DNA from: Streptomyces sp. RPA4-2
GTDB taxonomy: Bacteria; Actinomycetota; Actinomycetes; Streptomycetales; Streptomycetaceae
DNA: 64,000 nucleotides
Direction of reading: 5' to 3'
Assembly: GCF_012273515.2 (NCBI RefSeq)
Contig: NZ_CP050975.2
Span: forward strand, 1,860,001-1,924,000
The notes under the pieces are model-generated. The model saw only the letters and a list, made by a program, of their open reading frames with translations. It had not been told where the DNA came from and did not search any database. A program made the translations under genes and the position numbers. Shown piece after piece: positions 1 to 8,847 of the stretch (within the stretch, counting starts at the first letter, position 1; each line of letters starts with the position of its first letter).

Positions 1-21
1 GGGGACGGCGATGCGCAGCAT
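1..21 (-). CDS. hisG: ATP phosphoribosyltransferase HisG, first 7 codons only
   Basis: The minus-strand codons at the window edge read MLRIAVP, the usual beginning of actinobacterial HisG, the first enzyme of histidine biosynthesis. The rest lies outside the window. It sits directly downstream of hisE on the same strand, the order known from other Streptomyces, so the partial call rests on both the sequence and the context. Confidence 0.75.
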
Positions 22-88
22 GAGGTCGGCTTCCTTTGTTAGTGCGTACGTCTGTTGGTTCGTACGTCGGCGGAGTGAGGGACGCGGC

Positions 89-361
89 TCAGAGGTGGGC
101 GTACACGTCGTCGAGGGAGATTCCGCGCGCCACCATCATCACCTGGACGTGGTACAGGAGCTGGGAGATCTCCTCGGCGGCGGCGTCCTTGCCCTCGTAC
201 TCGGCGGCCATCCAGACCTCGGCGGCCTCTTCGACGACCTTCTTGCCGATGGCATGGACGCCCTTGCCCACCAGCTCGGCGGTGCGGGAGGTGGTGGGGT
301 CGCCGTCGGCGGCCTTCTGCTGGAGCTCGGTGAAGAGCTCCTCGAACGTCTTCTTGGACAT
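89..361 (-). CDS. hisE: Phosphoribosyl-ATP diphosphatase
   Basis: This 90-residue all-alpha MazG-like enzyme hydrolyses phosphoribosyl-ATP to phosphoribosyl-AMP, the second step of histidine synthesis, in the cytoplasm. It opens [10 protein letters not shown] and carries the family segment [13 protein letters not shown] (about residues 44-56) and the EEISQLLYH helix, where the acidic residues bind magnesium. I start at the ATG at 361, which has AGGGTGGG upstream at good spacing; an in-frame GTG at 373 would add four residues. It lies 34 nt after ribH and 67 nt before hisG on the same strand, so it is probably cotranscribed with the rib genes. Length is normal for a stand-alone HisE. Confidence 0.93.
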   Translation of the reverse strand: MSKKTFEELFTELQQKAADGDPTTSRTAELVGKGVHAIGKKVVEEAAEVWMAAEYEGKDAAAEEISQLLYHVQVMMVARGISLDDVYAHL

Positions 362-395
362 GGTGCTGCCCACCCTACGCGCCCGAGCCGGTGCC

Positions 396-881
396 TCAGT
401 GCCAGGGTTCGGATACTGAGCGCAGTGTGGCCGCGGTCGCCACGGCGGCCGTCACCGCCTCGTGCCCCTTGTCCTCGCGGGAGCCCTCGATGCCCGCCCG
501 GTCCAGGGCCTGCTCCTCGGTGTCACAGGTCAGTACGCCGAAGCCGATGGGGACGCCGGTGTCGATGGAGACCTGGGTGAGGCCCTGGGTGACGCCCTGG
601 CACACATATTCGAAGTGGGGTGTGCCGCCGCGGATGACGACGCCGAGCGCGACGATGGCGTCGTAGCCGCGGCCCGCCAGGACCTTGGCGACGACCGGGA
701 GCTCGAAGCTGCCCGGGACCCTCAGCAGGGTCGGCTCGTCGATTCCCAGCTCGCGCAGGGCGCGCAGCGCGCCGTCCACGAGGCCGTCCATCACCTTTTC
801 GTGCCACTGTGCCGCGATGACCGCGACGCGCAGGTCGCCGCAGTTGCGTACGGACAGTTCGGGTGCACCCTTGCCGCTCAC
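396..881 (-). CDS. ribH: 6,7-dimethyl-8-ribityllumazine synthase
   Basis: RibH condenses 5-amino-6-ribitylaminouracil with 3,4-dihydroxybutanone 4-phosphate to give the lumazine precursor of riboflavin. The 161-residue protein shows the family motifs VPGSFELP (about residues 54-61), the [15 protein letters not shown] segment that binds phosphate and substrate, and the [11 protein letters not shown] motif near 115. The start is a GTG with GAGGAGA upstream. It is the last rib gene, 112 nt after ribBA and in front of hisE, all on the minus strand and therefore probably under the upstream FMN riboswitch. Length is typical for bacterial RibH. Confidence 0.96.
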   Translation of the reverse strand: MSGKGAPELSVRNCGDLRVAVIAAQWHEKVMDGLVDGALRALRELGIDEPTLLRVPGSFELPVVAKVLAGRGYDAIVALGVVIRGGTPHFEYVCQGVTQGLTQVSIDTGVPIGFGVLTCDTEEQALDRAGIEGSREDKGHEAVTAAVATAATLRSVSEPWH

Positions 882-925
882 GTCTCTCCTCAGTGCTTTT
901 GTGCCGTGTTGCCGGTTGTGCCGTC

Positions 926-973
926 GTTACTGGATCTGGCTGTTACTGGATCTGGTTGTTACTGGATTCCGCG
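926..973. repeat. 16-bp tandem repeat between ribBA and ribH
   Basis: Almost three head-to-tail copies of a 16-base unit starting gttactggatctgg lie at 926-941, 942-957 and 958-973; the third copy diverges after gttactggat. They sit inside the ribBA-ribH gap and so are probably transcribed. No function can be assigned. Confidence 0.85.
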
Positions 974-993
974 GGTGTTGCCTCCCGCGGGTG

Positions 994-2331
994 TCACTGG
1001 TTGCCGCAGGCGGACGCGGTGGGCGTCTCCAGCCAGGGCAGGTCGTGCCCCATCCGGTCCCGCTTGGTGCGCAGGTAGCGGAGGTTGTGTTCGCCCGCCT
1101 GGACGGGCATCGGCTCCCGCCGGGTGACCCGCAGGCCGTACCGGACGAGCGCGTCGGTCTTGTCGGGGTTGTTGGTCAGCAGACGCAGGCTGTGGACGCC
1201 GAGGTCCTCCAGGATCCGCGCGCTCGCGCCGTAGTCGCGGGCGTCGGCGGGCAGGCCGAGTTCGAGGTTGGCGTCGAGGGTGTCCCGGCCGCGTTCCTGG
1301 AGCTCGTAGGCGCGCAGCTTGGACAGCAGTCCGATGCCCCGCCCCTCGTGTCCGCGCAGATAGACGACGACGCCGCGGCCCTCGGCCTGGATGCGCTGGA
1401 GGGAGGTCTGCAGCTGGGGGCCGCAGTCGCAGCGCAGCGAGTGGAAGACATCGCCGGTCAGGCACTCGGAGTGGACGCGGACGAGGACGTCCTCGCCGTC
1501 GCCGATCTCGCCGTGGACGAGGGCGACGTGCTCGACCCCGTCGGCGGTGGAGCGGTAGCCGTACGCCGTGAACTCGCCGAAGGCGGTGGGCAGCTGCGTC
1601 CTGGCCTCGCGGCGGACCGCGGGTTCGGCCGGGGGTGCCCCCTGGTCGAGCGGGGTCGGCACCTGGGGCGAGCGGCGGTAGGCGATCAGGTCCTCGATGG
1701 AGATGATGGTCAGGCCGTGCTTGCGGGCGAACGGGATCAGTTCGGGAAGGCGCAGCATGCGGCCGTCCTCCCCGGCGATCTCCACGATGGCGCCCGCGGG
1801 GCGCAGGCCGGCGAGCCGGGCCAGGTCGACGGCCGCCTCGGTGTGGCCGTTGCGGACGAGGACGCCGCCGGGCCTGGCGCGCAGCGGGAAGATGTGGCCC
1901 GGCCGGACGAAGTCGCCCGCCCCGGCCTGGCCCCCGGCCAGCAGCCGGAGTGTGGTGGCGCGGTCGGCGGCCGAGATGCCGGTGGTCACGCCGTGGGCGC
2001 CGGAGGCGTCCACCGAGACCGTGAACGCCGTCCTCATCGACTCGGTGTTGTTCTCGACCATCTGGGGGAGCTGGAGGCGGTCGAGTTCGTCGCCTTCCAT
2101 GGGTGCGCAGATCAGTCCGCGGCACTCGCTCATCATGAACGCGATGATCTCGGGGGTCGCCTTCTCTGCGGCGATGACGAGGTCGCCCTCGTTCTCCCGG
2201 TCCTCGTCGTCGACGACGACGATCGGCCGGCCGGCCGCGATGTCGGCGATGGCCTTCTCGACCGGGTCGAGCGCGAAGTCCGAGACGTCCTGCTCGTGGC
2301 CGGTGCTGTACCAGACGGGGGCGGCGGTCAT
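994..2331 (-). CDS. ribBA: Bifunctional 3,4-dihydroxy-2-butanone 4-phosphate synthase / GTP cyclohydrolase II
   Basis: This 445-residue fusion makes both starting compounds of riboflavin synthesis. The N-terminal half is the DHBP synthase, with the acidic motif [10 protein letters not shown] at residues 41-50 and [15 protein letters not shown] near 113-127. The C-terminal half is GTP cyclohydrolase II, with zinc ligands Cys290, Cys301 and Cys303 (SEC...LRCDC) and the RGIGL motif near 331. Both halves look catalytically intact. The start ATG at 2331 overlaps the ribM stop by four bases (ATGA), which fixes it despite longer in-frame upstream options. It is the third gene of the riboswitch-led rib operon. 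Confidence 0.95.
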   Translation of the reverse strand: MTAAPVWYSTGHEQDVSDFALDPVEKAIADIAAGRPIVVVDDEDRENEGDLVIAAEKATPEIIAFMMSECRGLICAPMEGDELDRLQLPQMVENNTESMRTAFTVSVDASGAHGVTTGISAADRATTLRLLAGGQAGAGDFVRPGHIFPLRARPGGVLVRNGHTEAAVDLARLAGLRPAGAIVEIAGEDGRMLRLPELIPFARKHGLTIISIEDLIAYRRSPQVPTPLDQGAPPAEPAVRREARTQLPTAFGEFTAYGYRSTADGVEHVALVHGEIGDGEDVLVRVHSECLTGDVFHSLRCDCGPQLQTSLQRIQAEGRGVVVYLRGHEGRGIGLLSKLRAYELQERGRDTLDANLELGLPADARDYGASARILEDLGVHSLRLLTNNPDKTDALVRYGLRVTRREPMPVQAGEHNLRYLRTKRDRMGHDLPWLETPTASACGNQ

Positions 2332-2972
2332 GCCGGGACTCCTTCCAGGAGGGGCTGCCCGGCCTTGCGGGAGCGCAGCCACCAGTCGCGCATGCCCCAC
2401 AGGACGAGCGCGCCATAGACGACGTAGACGAAACCGGAGAAGGCGAAGCCGTTGGCGAAGTTGAGCGGGACGCCCACCACGTCGACCAGCAGCCAGGCGA
2501 ACCAGAACTCGACCATGCCGCGCGCCTGGGCGTACATGGCGATGACCGTGCCGACGAAGATGTAGGCGTCCGGCCAGGGGTCCCAGGACAGCGACGGGTA
2601 CGCGTGGAACAGGGCGCTCACCGCGAGGGTGCCGACGGCCGCGGCGGCCGCCAGGCAGGCGCGTTCGCGCCAGGTGGCGAACCGTACAGCGATGGAACCG
2701 TCCTGGCCCTGGCCCCGGCCGCGGTTCCACTGCCACCAGCCCCACAGGGCGACGACGATGACCACGAGCTGCTTCCCGGCACTGCCGGAGAGATGGGCCG
2801 AGGCGAAGGCCGTGAGCAGGATGACGCCGGACAGGAGCTGTACGGGCCAGCTCCAGATGGAGCGCCGCCAGCCGAGCGCGAGACCGATCAGACCGATCAC
2901 GTTGCCGATCATGTCCGACCATTTGATGTGCTGTCCGAAGAGTGTGAACGCCTCGGAGTTGAGCCAGTTCAC
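2328..2972 (-). CDS. ribM: PnuC-family flavin transporter RibM
   Basis: This 214-residue integral membrane protein has about seven hydrophobic segments and belongs to the PnuC (nicotinamide riboside carrier) family; [18 protein letters not shown] and the repeated aromatic WxxW patterns fit. PnuC homologues placed in actinobacterial rib operons, such as RibM of Streptomyces davawensis and PnuX of Corynebacterium, transport riboflavin, and the position between ribE and ribBA behind an FMN riboswitch points to that role here. It overlaps ribE and ribBA by four bases each (ATGA), so it is translationally coupled to both. Assignment to riboflavin rather than nicotinamide riboside is from context. 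Confidence 0.85.
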   Translation of the reverse strand: MNWLNSEAFTLFGQHIKWSDMIGNVIGLIGLALGWRRSIWSWPVQLLSGVILLTAFASAHLSGSAGKQLVVIVVALWGWWQWNRGRGQGQDGSIAVRFATWRERACLAAAAAVGTLAVSALFHAYPSLSWDPWPDAYIFVGTVIAMYAQARGMVEFWFAWLLVDVVGVPLNFANGFAFSGFVYVVYGALVLWGMRDWWLRSRKAGQPLLEGVPA

Positions 2973-3604
2973 GGCCGGCTCCCGGAGGTGTCCGGCAGCG
3001 CGACCGGCTGCTCGCCCCGGGCACCGAGCAGCCGCTCGACGTACTTGGCGATGACGTCCACCTCGAGGTTGACCGGGTCGCCGGGCTGCTTGCGGCCGAG
3101 CGTGGTCAGGTCGAGGGTGGTGGGGATGAGGCTGACGGTGAAGTGGTCCGGGGCCGCGTCGACCACCGTCAGGCTGATGCCGTCGACGGTGATGGAACCC
3201 TTCTCGACCACGTACCGGGTGAGGTCCGCGGGCAGCGAGATCTTCACGATCTCCCAGTGCTCGGACGGCTTGCGCTCGAGGACCGTGCCGGTGCCGTCGA
3301 CATGGCCCTGGACGATGTGTCCGCCGAGGCGGTCACCCACGGCCATGGGGCGTTCGAGGTTGACGCGGGAGCCGACGGTGAGGGCACCGAGGCTGGAACG
3401 GTTCAGGGTCTCCGCCATGACGTCGGCGGTGAATTCGTCGCCCTCGTGGTCGACGACGGTGAGACAGACTCCGTTCACGGCGATGGAGTCGCCGTGCCGT
3501 GCGCCCTGCGTGACGACGGGTCCGCGCAGACGGAAGCGGGAGGCCTCGTCGAGATTCTCGACGGCGGTGACCTCACCCAGCTCTTCGACGATTCCGGTGA
3601 ACAC
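2969..3604 (-). CDS. ribE: Riboflavin synthase, alpha subunit
   Basis: The enzyme dismutates two lumazine molecules into riboflavin and 5-amino-6-ribitylaminouracil. Its 211 residues contain two tandem lumazine-binding barrels (about 1-97 and 98-195), beginning with the signature [10 protein letters not shown] and repeating as [12 protein letters not shown] and [13 protein letters not shown]. The start is a GTG preceded by AGGAGG. It is the first gene of the operon, so the FMN riboswitch about 150 nt upstream acts on it directly. The C-terminal tail after residue 195 is low-complexity and not part of the fold. Confidence 0.95.
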   Translation of the reverse strand: MFTGIVEELGEVTAVENLDEASRFRLRGPVVTQGARHGDSIAVNGVCLTVVDHEGDEFTADVMAETLNRSSLGALTVGSRVNLERPMAVGDRLGGHIVQGHVDGTGTVLERKPSEHWEIVKISLPADLTRYVVEKGSITVDGISLTVVDAAPDHFTVSLIPTTLDLTTLGRKQPGDPVNLEVDVIAKYVERLLGARGEQPVALPDTSGSRP

Positions 3605-3757
3605 TTCCCGGGTCCTCCTGCCTCATGGGGCACGGACTCCGGGGCCTGTCGATGACGACAGAATGAAACGGACTACGGCACCGGGAACGATGCCGAAGGG
3701 GACCCGTCCCGAAGGACACGTCACGACAACCGGCAGCGCGCACGAATGCCCGCCCGC

Positions 3758-3885
3758 CGCGCACTGCCTCCCATCCGGACTTTAACCGTCGGTCCAGGAA
3801 TTTCACCTGGTCAACCGGCCGCTGGAAGCGGCCGGGTCGCGGACTGTAACCGCCGGTTCGGACTTTCACCGACCCCGGAGTGCGC
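3758..3885 (-). promoter_or_regulatory. FMN riboswitch (RFN element) of the rib operon
   Basis: Read on the minus strand the segment has the conserved RFN blocks in order: GGTCGGTGAAAGTCCG, ACCGGCGGTTACAGTCCGC, the variable arm closed by the CGGCC...GGCCG pair, GACCAGGTGAAATTCCTGG, ACCGACGGTTAAAGTCCGG and the closing ATGGGAGGCAGTGCGC. It binds FMN and lowers expression of the downstream riboflavin genes. The remaining leader to ribE (3605-3757) holds a UUCG-capped hairpin and a GGGTCC that can pair with GGACCC just after the AGGAGG, so control of translation initiation is likelier than termination; that part is inference. Confidence 0.95.
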
Positions 3886-4133
3886 TGCTTCTGGTACAGC
3901 ATCAGTGTGCCATGCCCTGTCCATGCCCATGCGCGTGAAGTTCTGTGGGGTGCCTCACAGGTTGTCCGAATGGACTTCTGGCGCGGCGCAGGGGCGCTCA
4001 ACTCCCGCGATGGCGCGCATACTTGACGACGATACGGATATTGGTCCATACCTATTGACGCTCTGGTCTAGTCCTCTTAGTGTCGGCGATCAAGGTTTGC
4101 AGAAGCCGAGGTGGCCTACTCGCCCCCTGAGCG

Positions 4134-4190
4134 ACCCGGCGGCGGTGACGGAGGCCCTTGCCCCGCCGCCGGGTCTCCCCACCGGGGAGA
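4134..4190. terminator. Two adjacent GC-rich hairpins between the ROK gene and the rib leader
   Basis: A perfect 12-bp stem pairs 4134-4145 with 4163-4174, and a second hairpin (tctcccc-acc-ggggaga) follows at 4174-4190. There is no T-run. They lie about 100 bases past the reconstructed stop of the minus-strand ROK gene, so they probably end its transcript before the rib promoter. Confidence 0.6.
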
Positions 4191-4285
4191 GACACTCCGC
4201 CGAGCGCCTACGGGAACTCCGCTCCCGGGCCCCCGACTTCCCCCTCCCGGCCGCGCGCCCGGGACGAGCGGGGCGGCGCGGTGGA

Positions 4286-5495
4286 TCACCGCGGATGCGG
4301 TGCGAACAGATCGTCCTGGGCCGACTCCCGGGCCGTCAGGAGGGCGCCACGCAGCACCGCGCCTCCGCCCAGCGAGCTTACCCGCACCTCGGCTTAAGCG
4401 GGGACATCCGGGCCAGCCTCTCGCCGACCCGCCCGGCCAGCGCCTCCCCGCCCGCCTGCCCCACCTCACCGCCGAGCACCACGCAGCCGGGGTCGAGGAC
4501 GGCCACGACGGACGCGGCGCCGACGGCGAGGCGGTCGGCGAGGGCGGCGAGAACCGGTCCGCGAGGTCGTACAGGAAGCGGTCGGTGCCGGCGGAGGACA
4601 CGGCCGCCACCGCCGCGCGCACCAGTGCCGCCGCCCGTGGTTCACCGGGTGACTCCGCCGCCTCCAGCCCGAATCCCGCCGCGAGTTCGGCGATCGCGGC
4701 GGCCCCGGCCAGCGAGTGGAAGCCTCCCTCGCAGTCCGTCGCGGACGGCAGCGTGGTGGTGCCCGGCACCGGCAGGAACCCGATCTCGCCGGTGCCGCCC
4801 GAGGCACCGCGGCGGAGTCTGCCGTCGAGGACGACGGCCGCACCGGTGCCGTGGCCGAGCCAGAGGAGGACGAAGGTGTCCCGGTCCCGGGCCGCGCCCT
4901 CGCGCTGCTCGGCGAGGGCCGCGAGGTTCGTCTCGTTCTCGACGATGACCCGGGCGGGCAGGCGCTCCTGGAGGGCCGCGACCAGGCGGCGGTGCCATTC
5001 GGGGAGGCCGGAGGAGTCCCGGAGTTCACCGGTGGCGGGGTCGATGAGACCGGGCGCCCCGATGCCGACGGTGTGCAGCCGCTCGGCTCCGGCCTCCTTC
5101 GCGGCCCGCTCCACCAGGGCGACCGCCTGCTCGACGGCGGGCCCCGTGCCGGCGTCGTCCGCGATGGGCACCGACGCCCGCGCGAGCTCCGCGCCGAGCA
5201 GGTCGGCGACGACGACCGTGACGCCCTCGGTGCGCACGTCCAGGGCGGCCAGCTGCGCCCGGTCCGCGACGATCCCGTACAGCCGGGCGTTCGGGCCGCG
5301 CCGCTGCTCCCCCGACTCCCCCACGACCGAGATCAGTCCGGCGATGGTCAGGCGTTCGACGAGGTCGGCGACGGTGGGCCGGGACAGGCCCGTGAGCTGC
5401 TTCAGCTGTCCGGCCGTCAGCGGGCCCTCCTGCTGCAGCAGCCGCAGGGCGAGCCGGTCGTTGATGGCCCGGGCCGTGCTCGGAGATGCGGGCAT
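4286..5495 (-). pseudogene. ROK-family transcriptional regulator, disrupted by two apparent frameshifts
   Basis: The first 300 or so codons encode a typical ROK (NagC/XylR) repressor: an N-terminal winged helix (DRLALRLLQQEGPLTAGQ, near residues 14-31) followed by a sugar-kinase-like fold with the ATP motif and GIGAPGLIDPATG. After ...FLYDLADR the reading frame turns into arginine/proline noise, but the expected family sequence VLAALADRLAVG...VVLGGEVG continues in a second frame (break near 4553-4556). From near 4392-4396 it continues in a third frame as AEVRVSSLGGGAVLRGALL down to APHPR and a stop at 4286. One added base at each point restores a full-length protein. As given, the frame runs on to 4116. 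The start could also be the GTG at 5516, which has GGGAGGA close upstream. Confidence 0.8.
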
Positions 5496-5600
5496 GCCGG
5501 GATCTTCCCAGATCACGGAGTCCTCCCAGATCGGCGGGGCCCGCCGGCGCGGGACCCGGGGCGTACGGCTGCCGGCTCGGACGGCCGGGAAGTCACCTAT

Positions 5601-5623
5601 CTATCAGGCAGGGTCCCTGATAG
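5601..5623. promoter_or_regulatory. Candidate ROK/MFS operator palindrome
   Basis: A perfect inverted repeat with 8-base arms, CTATCAGG and CCTGATAG, separated by seven bases, lies in the shared upstream region of the ROK gene and the MFS gene. Its position fits a binding site for the adjacent ROK repressor; this is inference from placement and symmetry. Confidence 0.6.
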
Positions 5624-5708
5624 TTTACGGCGGCAGCATGGGGAGCGGAGCCGGGAGGACGGGAATGACAGGTCCGACGGGGAGCACGGGGATGACGGGA
5701 AAGCCGGC

Positions 5709-6932
5709 ATGACGGGAACACCGAGTGACGTGGTCCAGGACGCGGCCGAGGTGAAGCGGGCCCGGTACGCCGTGGCCGCCGTGTTCGCGGTGCACGGAGC
5801 GGTGACGGGCTCGTTCGCCACCCGCGTGCCCTGGATCCAGGACCACGCGTCCGTCAGCACGGGCCAGCTCGGACTGGCCCTGGCGTTCCCGGCCGTCGGC
5901 GCCTCCCTCGCGATGCCGCTGGCGGGCCGGATCAGCCACCGCTTCGGCGCACGCACCGCGCTGCGCGGGCTGATCTCCCTGTGGACGCTGGCGCTGGTCC
6001 TCCCGTCCGTCGCGCCGAACCTCTACACCCTGTGCCTGGCCCTCTTCGTCTACGGCGCGACGGCGGGCATGGCGGACGTGGCGATGAACGCGCTCGGCGT
6101 CGAGATCGAGAACCGCCTCGGCAGGTCGATCATGTCGGGGCTGCACGGCATGTGGAGCGCGGGCGCGCTGGTCGGATCGGCGGGCGGCACCCTCGCCGCG
6201 CATCTCGGTTCGGACGCGCGTGTGCACCACGTTCTGGCCGCCGGGGTCCTGACGGTCCTGGGGCTCACCGCGTGCCGATGGGTCCTGGACCTGCGGCCGA
6301 CCGAGGACGAGGTCCCCCCGCCGCGCTTCGCGCTGCCGCCGAAGTCGGCGCTGCTCATCGGCGCGATCGGCTTCTGCGCCGTGTTCGCCGAGGGCGCGAG
6401 CCTGGACTGGTCGGCGGTCTACCTCAAGGACGAACTCGGCACCTCGGCCGGGCTCGCGGCGGCGTCGACGACCGGCTTCATGCTGACCATGGCGCTGGCC
6501 CGGCTCGTGGGGGACGCCGTGGTGAACCGGTTCGGCGCGGTGCGCACCGTGCGGGCGGGCGGTGCGCTGGCCGTGTTCGGCGGCCTGCTCGTCGTCGTCG
6601 CGGGCAACCCCGCGGTCGCGATGGGCGGCTTCGCCCTGCTGGGCCTCGGGATCGCGGTCGTCGTCCCGCTCTGCTTCGCCGCGGCGGGTCACGCCGGCCC
6701 CAACCCCAGCCAGGCCATCGCGGGCGTCGCCACCATCACGTACACCTCGGGTCTGGTCGCGCCGAGCGCGATCGGCTCGCTGGCCCAGGCGACCAGTCTG
6801 GTGGTGTCGTTCGGACTGGTCACGGTCCTGGCGAGCGGACTCGCCGTGTTCGCGGGTGTGCTGCGCGCGGGCGAGCGCGACCGTCCGAAGGTCAGCCGCC
6901 CGAACGCAGCAGTTCCCGGCCCACGGCCCTGA
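5709..6932 (+). CDS. MFS transporter
   Basis: This 407-residue protein has about twelve hydrophobic segments and the MFS loop motif GRISHRFGARTALRG after helix 2, so it is a secondary transporter of the cytoplasmic membrane. The pattern GMADVAMNALGVEIENRLG near residue 120 is typical of the fucose-permease/YbjJ-like branch with unknown substrates. It is divergent from the ROK gene and shares its operator region, so a sugar or sugar derivative is a plausible substrate, though nothing in the sequence proves it. The ATG at 5709 is the only good in-frame start. Its 3' end overlaps the convergent thioesterase gene by 41 bases. Confidence 0.85.
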   Translation: MTGTPSDVVQDAAEVKRARYAVAAVFAVHGAVTGSFATRVPWIQDHASVSTGQLGLALAFPAVGASLAMPLAGRISHRFGARTALRGLISLWTLALVLPSVAPNLYTLCLALFVYGATAGMADVAMNALGVEIENRLGRSIMSGLHGMWSAGALVGSAGGTLAAHLGSDARVHHVLAAGVLTVLGLTACRWVLDLRPTEDEVPPPRFALPPKSALLIGAIGFCAVFAEGASLDWSAVYLKDELGTSAGLAAASTTGFMLTMALARLVGDAVVNRFGAVRTVRAGGALAVFGGLLVVVAGNPAVAMGGFALLGLGIAVVVPLCFAAAGHAGPNPSQAIAGVATITYTSGLVAPSAIGSLAQATSLVVSFGLVTVLASGLAVFAGVLRAGERDRPKVSRPNAAVPGPRP

Positions 6933-7350
6933 AGCGGTCGCTCCACGACGTCGGGCGCAGCGTGCCGGCGTCGAGCCGGACCAGGACCCGGGTGCCGCGC
7001 GCGTAGGTGACCGCGCCGTCGGCCGAGCAGAAGCGGAAGCCGTACGTCAGCCCGGTGTTGCCGAGCCGCTCCAGCCACAGGTGGACGGCGTACGCGCCGG
7101 GCCGGTCGACCGGCGCGTCGTAGCTGATCCGGAGTTCCCTGACCGCGTTGCAGAAGTCGCCCGCGGCCTCCCAGTCCCCCTCGAAGCCGAAGCCGTTCTC
7201 GTTCCAGAGCGCGGTCCACGCGCGTTCGACGAGCACGGGATAGCGGGCGTTGTGGAGCAGCCCCAGCGCGTCGAGGTCGTCGAAGTGGACGGTGACGGGG
7301 AGCAGTCTCCCGTACGGGAGGGCGGGGGCGACGGGGGCTTCGGCGGTCAC
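6892..7350 (-). CDS. Acyl-CoA thioesterase, hotdog fold (4HBT family)
   Basis: About 152 residues form a single hotdog domain. The segment HFDDLDALGLLHNARY near residues 22-37 matches the 4-hydroxybenzoyl-CoA thioesterase signature, with the catalytic aspartate and the HNxRY helix. It probably hydrolyses an acyl-CoA or acyl-carrier thioester in the cytoplasm; the substrate cannot be told. I start at the GTG at 7350, which has CAGGAG eight bases upstream; a start at 7392 would add a proline-rich extension unlike the family. It is convergent with the MFS gene and follows the alginate-lyase-like gene on the same strand. Confidence 0.82.
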   Translation of the reverse strand: MTAEAPVAPALPYGRLLPVTVHFDDLDALGLLHNARYPVLVERAWTALWNENGFGFEGDWEAAGDFCNAVRELRISYDAPVDRPGAYAVHLWLERLGNTGLTYGFRFCSADGAVTYARGTRVLVRLDAGTLRPTSWSDRFRAVGRELLRSGG

Positions 7351-7448
7351 GGGCGGGACTCCTGAGGGTGCCGGGAGGGGCGGTGGGGGCACCCCATCCT
7401 AAGCAGCCGCTCAGGAGCCCCTGATCAGGGTGTTCGTACGCCGCCGGG

Positions 7449-8726
7449 TCAGCCCGCGATCGAGTCGAGCTGCTCCGCGGCCGGCCGCAGCGCCCAGAGG
7501 TCGCCGCCGGGCGGTGCCTCCAGCCGCGGCACGGCGGCGCGCGCCGCCCGGTCCCCCGCGTCGGCCGCCGCGTGCACGACGTCGCTCGCCGCGAAGCGGT
7601 GGAACTCCAGTTCCGGGTAGGGCCACGGGGCGGCTCCCGTGGCGGCCGGCAGCAGTTGGTCGACCGCCTTGAACAGGCTCTGCCCGTCCGGCCCCCGGTA
7701 CGCCCACAGGTCCACCCCGACGTGCCGGCCGATGGCCGCGAGGCGGGTGTACGCGACGAGGTCGAAGGTCGAGTAGTGCCAGCTGCGGGTGCGGGCGAGT
7801 TCCTGGGGCTGGGTGCCGTCGGCGGCGATCTGCGGGTCGATGCGCCTGGACCGCGCGTCGAGCACGGTCCGCCGGGCCAGGTCCCTGTCGCCGGTCGCGT
7901 ACGCCAGGGCGGCGAGCTGCATGTCGTAGAAGGTGCCGTGGTTGTTCGCGGCGGCACCCTCCTCGACACCGAAGGGGCTGTCCACCAGCCAGTCGCGGAA
8001 GTCGGTGTTCCAGGAGCGCATGGCCGTGCGGTCGGTCCTCGACCAGCCGGGGGCGCCGGTGTCGAGGATCGCGACGGCGTCCAGGACGCTGGTGTAGGAC
8101 TGCGAGAAGTCGATGATGCCGATGGCCCGGCCGTCGTACTTGCAGGGGATGAACTGCCCGTGGTCCAGGTTCGGGTTCATCCGGGTGGACGGGGCGAGGA
8201 ACCAGGTGCGCAGGACGGTGGCGGCCTTCTGGGCGTACTGCTTCCTGCCGGTGTAGTACCAGGCGAGTGCCAGGTCGTACGTCGAGTCGAAGACCTTCTC
8301 GACGTCCTGGCGGTCGGTGCCGGTGTCGACCTCGGGGTTGCGCTGCCCGTCGCGCTGGACATAGGGGCAGCCCCAGGGGTTGTCGGCGGTCGCGGGCTGC
8401 GAGGGCCACCAGTACGGGGCCTGGCTGAGGTAGTCGTGGACGTCGCCGCCGGGGGCGGGCTTCGGCTTGTCGACGACCGTCCAGGGGCCCTGGTCCAGCC
8501 AGCCGTCGGCGCGGGCCGTGAGGTTCGCGACCGCGTGCCGGAGTCCGGCGTCGCCATGGTCCAGACGGATCTTCGTCCGTTGCAGCCGGGCGCCGTCGAG
8601 GACCGCGGTGGCGGGGGCCTTCGGTGTCGAACGGCCCGCGTGGGCCGAGGCGGTGGTCGGGACGACGGCGGCCGCGAGGGCGACCACGGCCGCCAGGACC
8701 ACGCCCGCACGGGGTCTTCTACCCAT
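7449..8726 (-). CDS. Secreted alginate-lyase-family protein (PL5-like)
   Basis: The 425-residue product begins with a Sec signal peptide (RR, a hydrophobic stretch near residues 8-24, cleavage after ASA). The mature part resembles the alpha/alpha-toroid alginate lyase domain of PL5: LSQAPYWWPSQP near residue 103, a YDLALAWYYTG helix and the conserved NNHGTFYDMQLAALA segment with the catalytic-type Asn-His pair near residue 265. Family members cleave uronate polysaccharides by beta-elimination; the real substrate here is unknown. The gene is divergent from the permease gene and seems to stand alone. The His and Tyr pattern is intact. Confidence 0.78.
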   Translation of the reverse strand: MGRRPRAGVVLAAVVALAAAVVPTTASAHAGRSTPKAPATAVLDGARLQRTKIRLDHGDAGLRHAVANLTARADGWLDQGPWTVVDKPKPAPGGDVHDYLSQAPYWWPSQPATADNPWGCPYVQRDGQRNPEVDTGTDRQDVEKVFDSTYDLALAWYYTGRKQYAQKAATVLRTWFLAPSTRMNPNLDHGQFIPCKYDGRAIGIIDFSQSYTSVLDAVAILDTGAPGWSRTDRTAMRSWNTDFRDWLVDSPFGVEEGAAANNHGTFYDMQLAALAYATGDRDLARRTVLDARSRRIDPQIAADGTQPQELARTRSWHYSTFDLVAYTRLAAIGRHVGVDLWAYRGPDGQSLFKAVDQLLPAATGAAPWPYPELEFHRFAASDVVHAAADAGDRAARAAVPRLEAPPGGDLWALRPAAEQLDSIAG

Positions 8727-8847
8727 CGAACACTCCGATCAGACATGTGAACGTTGTTCATGAGTGGGACCGTGCGAGCGTAGAACCGCCAGTTAGCCAT
8801 GACAATGGTCCGGACCGATTCACGTACAGAGAAAGCGAAGTCGCACC

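Noticed and set aside
3573..4049. A minus-strand open frame across the rib leader
   Set aside because: It covers the FMN riboswitch and ribE start and encodes no recognisable protein.
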